Made by a program: the position numbers and the translations under genes. A stretch of DNA of 50,748 bases from Terriglobia bacterium (lineage in GTDB: Bacteria; Acidobacteriota; Terriglobia; Terriglobales; Acidobacteriaceae): the NCBI GenBank assembly GCA_020072815.1, contig JAIQGE010000025.1, forward strand, positions 1-50,748. The letters run 5' to 3'. Shown here one piece after another: positions 49,405-50,748 of this stretch. The notes beneath the pieces were generated by a model. It did not search any database, was not told the DNA's origin, and saw only the letters and a program-made list of their open reading frames with translations. The stretch's first letter is position 1; every line of letters starts with the position of its first letter.

Positions 49405-50748
49405 AGGTGTAATCCAGACCGGCCGTGGCGTCGTGCGTCATGTTGCCGGCGCCGTCATACAGGTAGTCCGGTGCACTAGTAGCGTGAATCCAGTTGTGAC
49501 CGTCTGCCGTCAGCACCATGTTCTCCGCGCCGCACTTGGTCAAGATCTTCTGCAGCAGGTTGCCCCAGGCGTCATAGGCGTAAGAGTTTCCCCAGTACTC
49601 GGTCTGGTTGTGCAGGACTTTCGCGTTGCAATCAGTGCCCGCATTTTGGGCGGAGGTCAGCCGATTCAACGCGTCGTACGTAAAGCTTTGATTGCGGGCG
49701 TTGTCTTTGTAATTGGTGATGCCGTAGACGTTGCCGTTATTGCCTGCGCCAAAGTGGAAGTCGTAGCCGATGGAAAACACCGTCTGCCCTGGCGACGCGG
49801 CCGACATGTTCACCGGCTGCAGGCGCTTGTTGTACGTGAAGGTGTTGGTCATCCCGGCGAACGTTCCGGTGTTGCCGTTGACCAGACTGGTCAGCGAGCC
49901 AGGCGCGTTGTACGTGGCGCCGGTCGCGTAATTGATACTGTTGGCTGCATCCACCCCAGACAGCGGCCTTCCAGCAGAGTCCGGCGTGTACGTAACGGTT
50001 GCGCCGCTGGGATACGTCAGCGACTTCAGCGAGCCGCCAAGGTCGTAGCCGTAACTGAGCGACTTGGACACGCCCGAGATCACACGCGTCTCACCCGTCA
50101 TGCGGCCCATCGGATCGTAAAAGTAGGAAGCTGTTCCCGCCTGGTCGGTGAGCGAGGTGAGTTTGCCGTTGGCGTTCGTGCCCGTGTCATAGGTGTAGCT
50201 GACCACCGGCGCGGTGATGGGGCAAGCCGGCGGCGTGTAGGTGTGCGACTGGTAGTCGCGCTTGGTGGGGCGATGCAGTTCGTCATAGCAATAGCTGATC
50301 GTGGTTGTCGCCGAGCTGGTCTGGTTCGGCGCAGGAGAAGTCTTCATCAGCAGCTCGCCGTCGTTGTCATACGTGTAGCTGATCGTCCCCGACTCCGGAT
50401 TTTTGGCCGTCAGGAGCCGGCTGTGCGAATCGTACGTAAACCGCCGCACGCGCCACGGACTGGTCGCATCGTTACTCGGCGCGGCGCTGCATCCCGTGGC
50501 CCCGGACGTTCCCGGCCCCACGTTACCGTGCTGCTCCACGCACAGCAGGTTGCCCAGCGCGTCATAGAAGTAGAGCGTGAGATAAGTGTGCGCGAACTGG
50601 TTCAGGTCTGCGCCGCCCAGCAGGCGCAGGTTGGACACCAGCCCGGTGAACGACGCTGCGCTGAAATCGGCCGTGTCCCAAGCGGTAGAGTACGTCGCGG
50701 TGTAGTCGCCGGCTTCGCCCGCCGTCTTGGCGGTGAGCGTGATCTGCG
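49217..50748 (-). CDS. RHS/YD-repeat protein, 5' part, running off the window
   Basis: The frame enters from beyond 50748 and codes for YD-repeat-rich RHS core: YFYDALGNLLCVEQHGN, YTYDNDGELLMKTSP, YDLGGSLKSLTYPSGATVTY, YDALNRLTSA and YLYDGAGNMTHDATAG. After DYTFD at about 49425 the conserved continuation is lost and the frame ends in a nonsense tail at 49217. The proper continuation (VKKSNGTGAS...LYWYMA) is in the next frame. A deletion of about 14 bases or an equivalent indel would explain this. Start codons at the 5' end are outside the window. Confidence 0.85.
   Translation of the reverse strand, partial: QITLTAKTAGEAGDYTATYSTAWDTADFSAASFTGLVSNLRLLGGADLNQFAHTYLTLYFYDALGNLLCVEQHGNVGPGTSGATGCSAAPSNDATSPWRVRRFTYDSHSRLLTAKNPESGTISYTYDNDGELLMKTSPAPNQTSSATTTISYCYDELHRPTKRDYQSHTYTPPACPITAPVVSYTYDTGTNANGKLTSLTDQAGTASYFYDPMGRMTGETRVISGVSKSLSYGYDLGGSLKSLTYPSGATVTYTPDSAGRPLSGVDAANSINYATGATYNAPGSLTSLVNGNTGTFAGMTNTFTYNKRLQPVNMSAASPGQTVFSIGYDFHFGAGNNGNVYGITNYKDNARNQSFTYDALNRLTSAQNAGTDCNAKVLHNQTEYWGNSYAYDAWGNLLQKILTKCGAENMVLTADGHNWIHATSAPDYLYDGAGNMTHDATAGLDYTFDREEVERHGGVGGDTVLVHGAGDRGGVRPGGDPEERVRVLCRRARGPPRLGRADGSVLLLL

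Overview
The window looks like a chromosomal segment of a high-GC Gram-negative bacterium, most likely an Acidobacteriota (Terriglobia-like) genome. This rests on the style of the genes: an HTH-TolB-like-TPR regulator, paired M16 peptidases, many signal-peptide proteins of unknown function, YD-repeat (RHS) proteins, and intergenic DNA filled with short reiterated words. No rRNA or tRNA gene was seen, so the taxonomic call is an inference.

Layout. 1-480: intergenic word repeats. 478-3949 (-): a two-gene AT-richer unit of unknown proteins (219 and 946 aa), a possible defence cassette. 4042-22944: mostly housekeeping and envelope genes: rlmN, an M16 protease, aroA, a PspC-domain protein, TPR and zinc-ribbon proteins, thiD, a PAP2-type phosphatase, an active/inactive M16 pair, rlmB, two paralogous exported proteins, a TPM-nucleotidyltransferase-LemA group and an HTH/TPR regulator. 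22945-23790: a gene-free stretch with hairpins. 23792-26441: an AT-richer pair, a GNAT-methyltransferase fusion followed by a DUF4365 protein. 26663-28209: three small lipoproteins, two of them paralogues. 28299-30316 (-): ABC ATPase and periplasmic adaptor of a tripartite exporter. 30519-35479: histone-deacetylase-like enzyme, amidase, and a surface-glycan set (methyltransferase, GT2, CmcI-like methyltransferase). 35580-36479 (-): exported beta-helix protein.

37240-50748 is accessory DNA. A subtilase without a signal peptide is followed by a small stand-alone propeptide/inhibitor-like protein and by a two-HKD phospholipase-D-like protein. Next come a ParB-like gene overlapping an IS91-type HUH transposase, and a second ParB-like gene. 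On the minus strand lies an operon of a tiny secreted peptide (45 aa), a multi-spanning membrane protein and a membrane-anchored partner broken by a frameshift. The right end is an RHS toxin locus. It has an RHS core that runs off the window and is frameshifted, a C-terminal PD-(D/E)xK-like nuclease tip, an adjacent immunity gene, and a displaced orphan module (RHS fragment plus broken SUKH-like immunity gene). Each immunity gene ends at a copy of the same ~100-bp element, which suggests cassette exchange by recombination.

The strongest candidates for undescribed biology are the peptide/membrane-protein operon, the subtilase/inhibitor/PLD module, the GNAT-methyltransferase/DUF4365 pair, the two-gene unit at 478-3949 and the boundary-element structure of the RHS cassettes. 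All functional proposals for these are inferences from sequence and context; no search was run.
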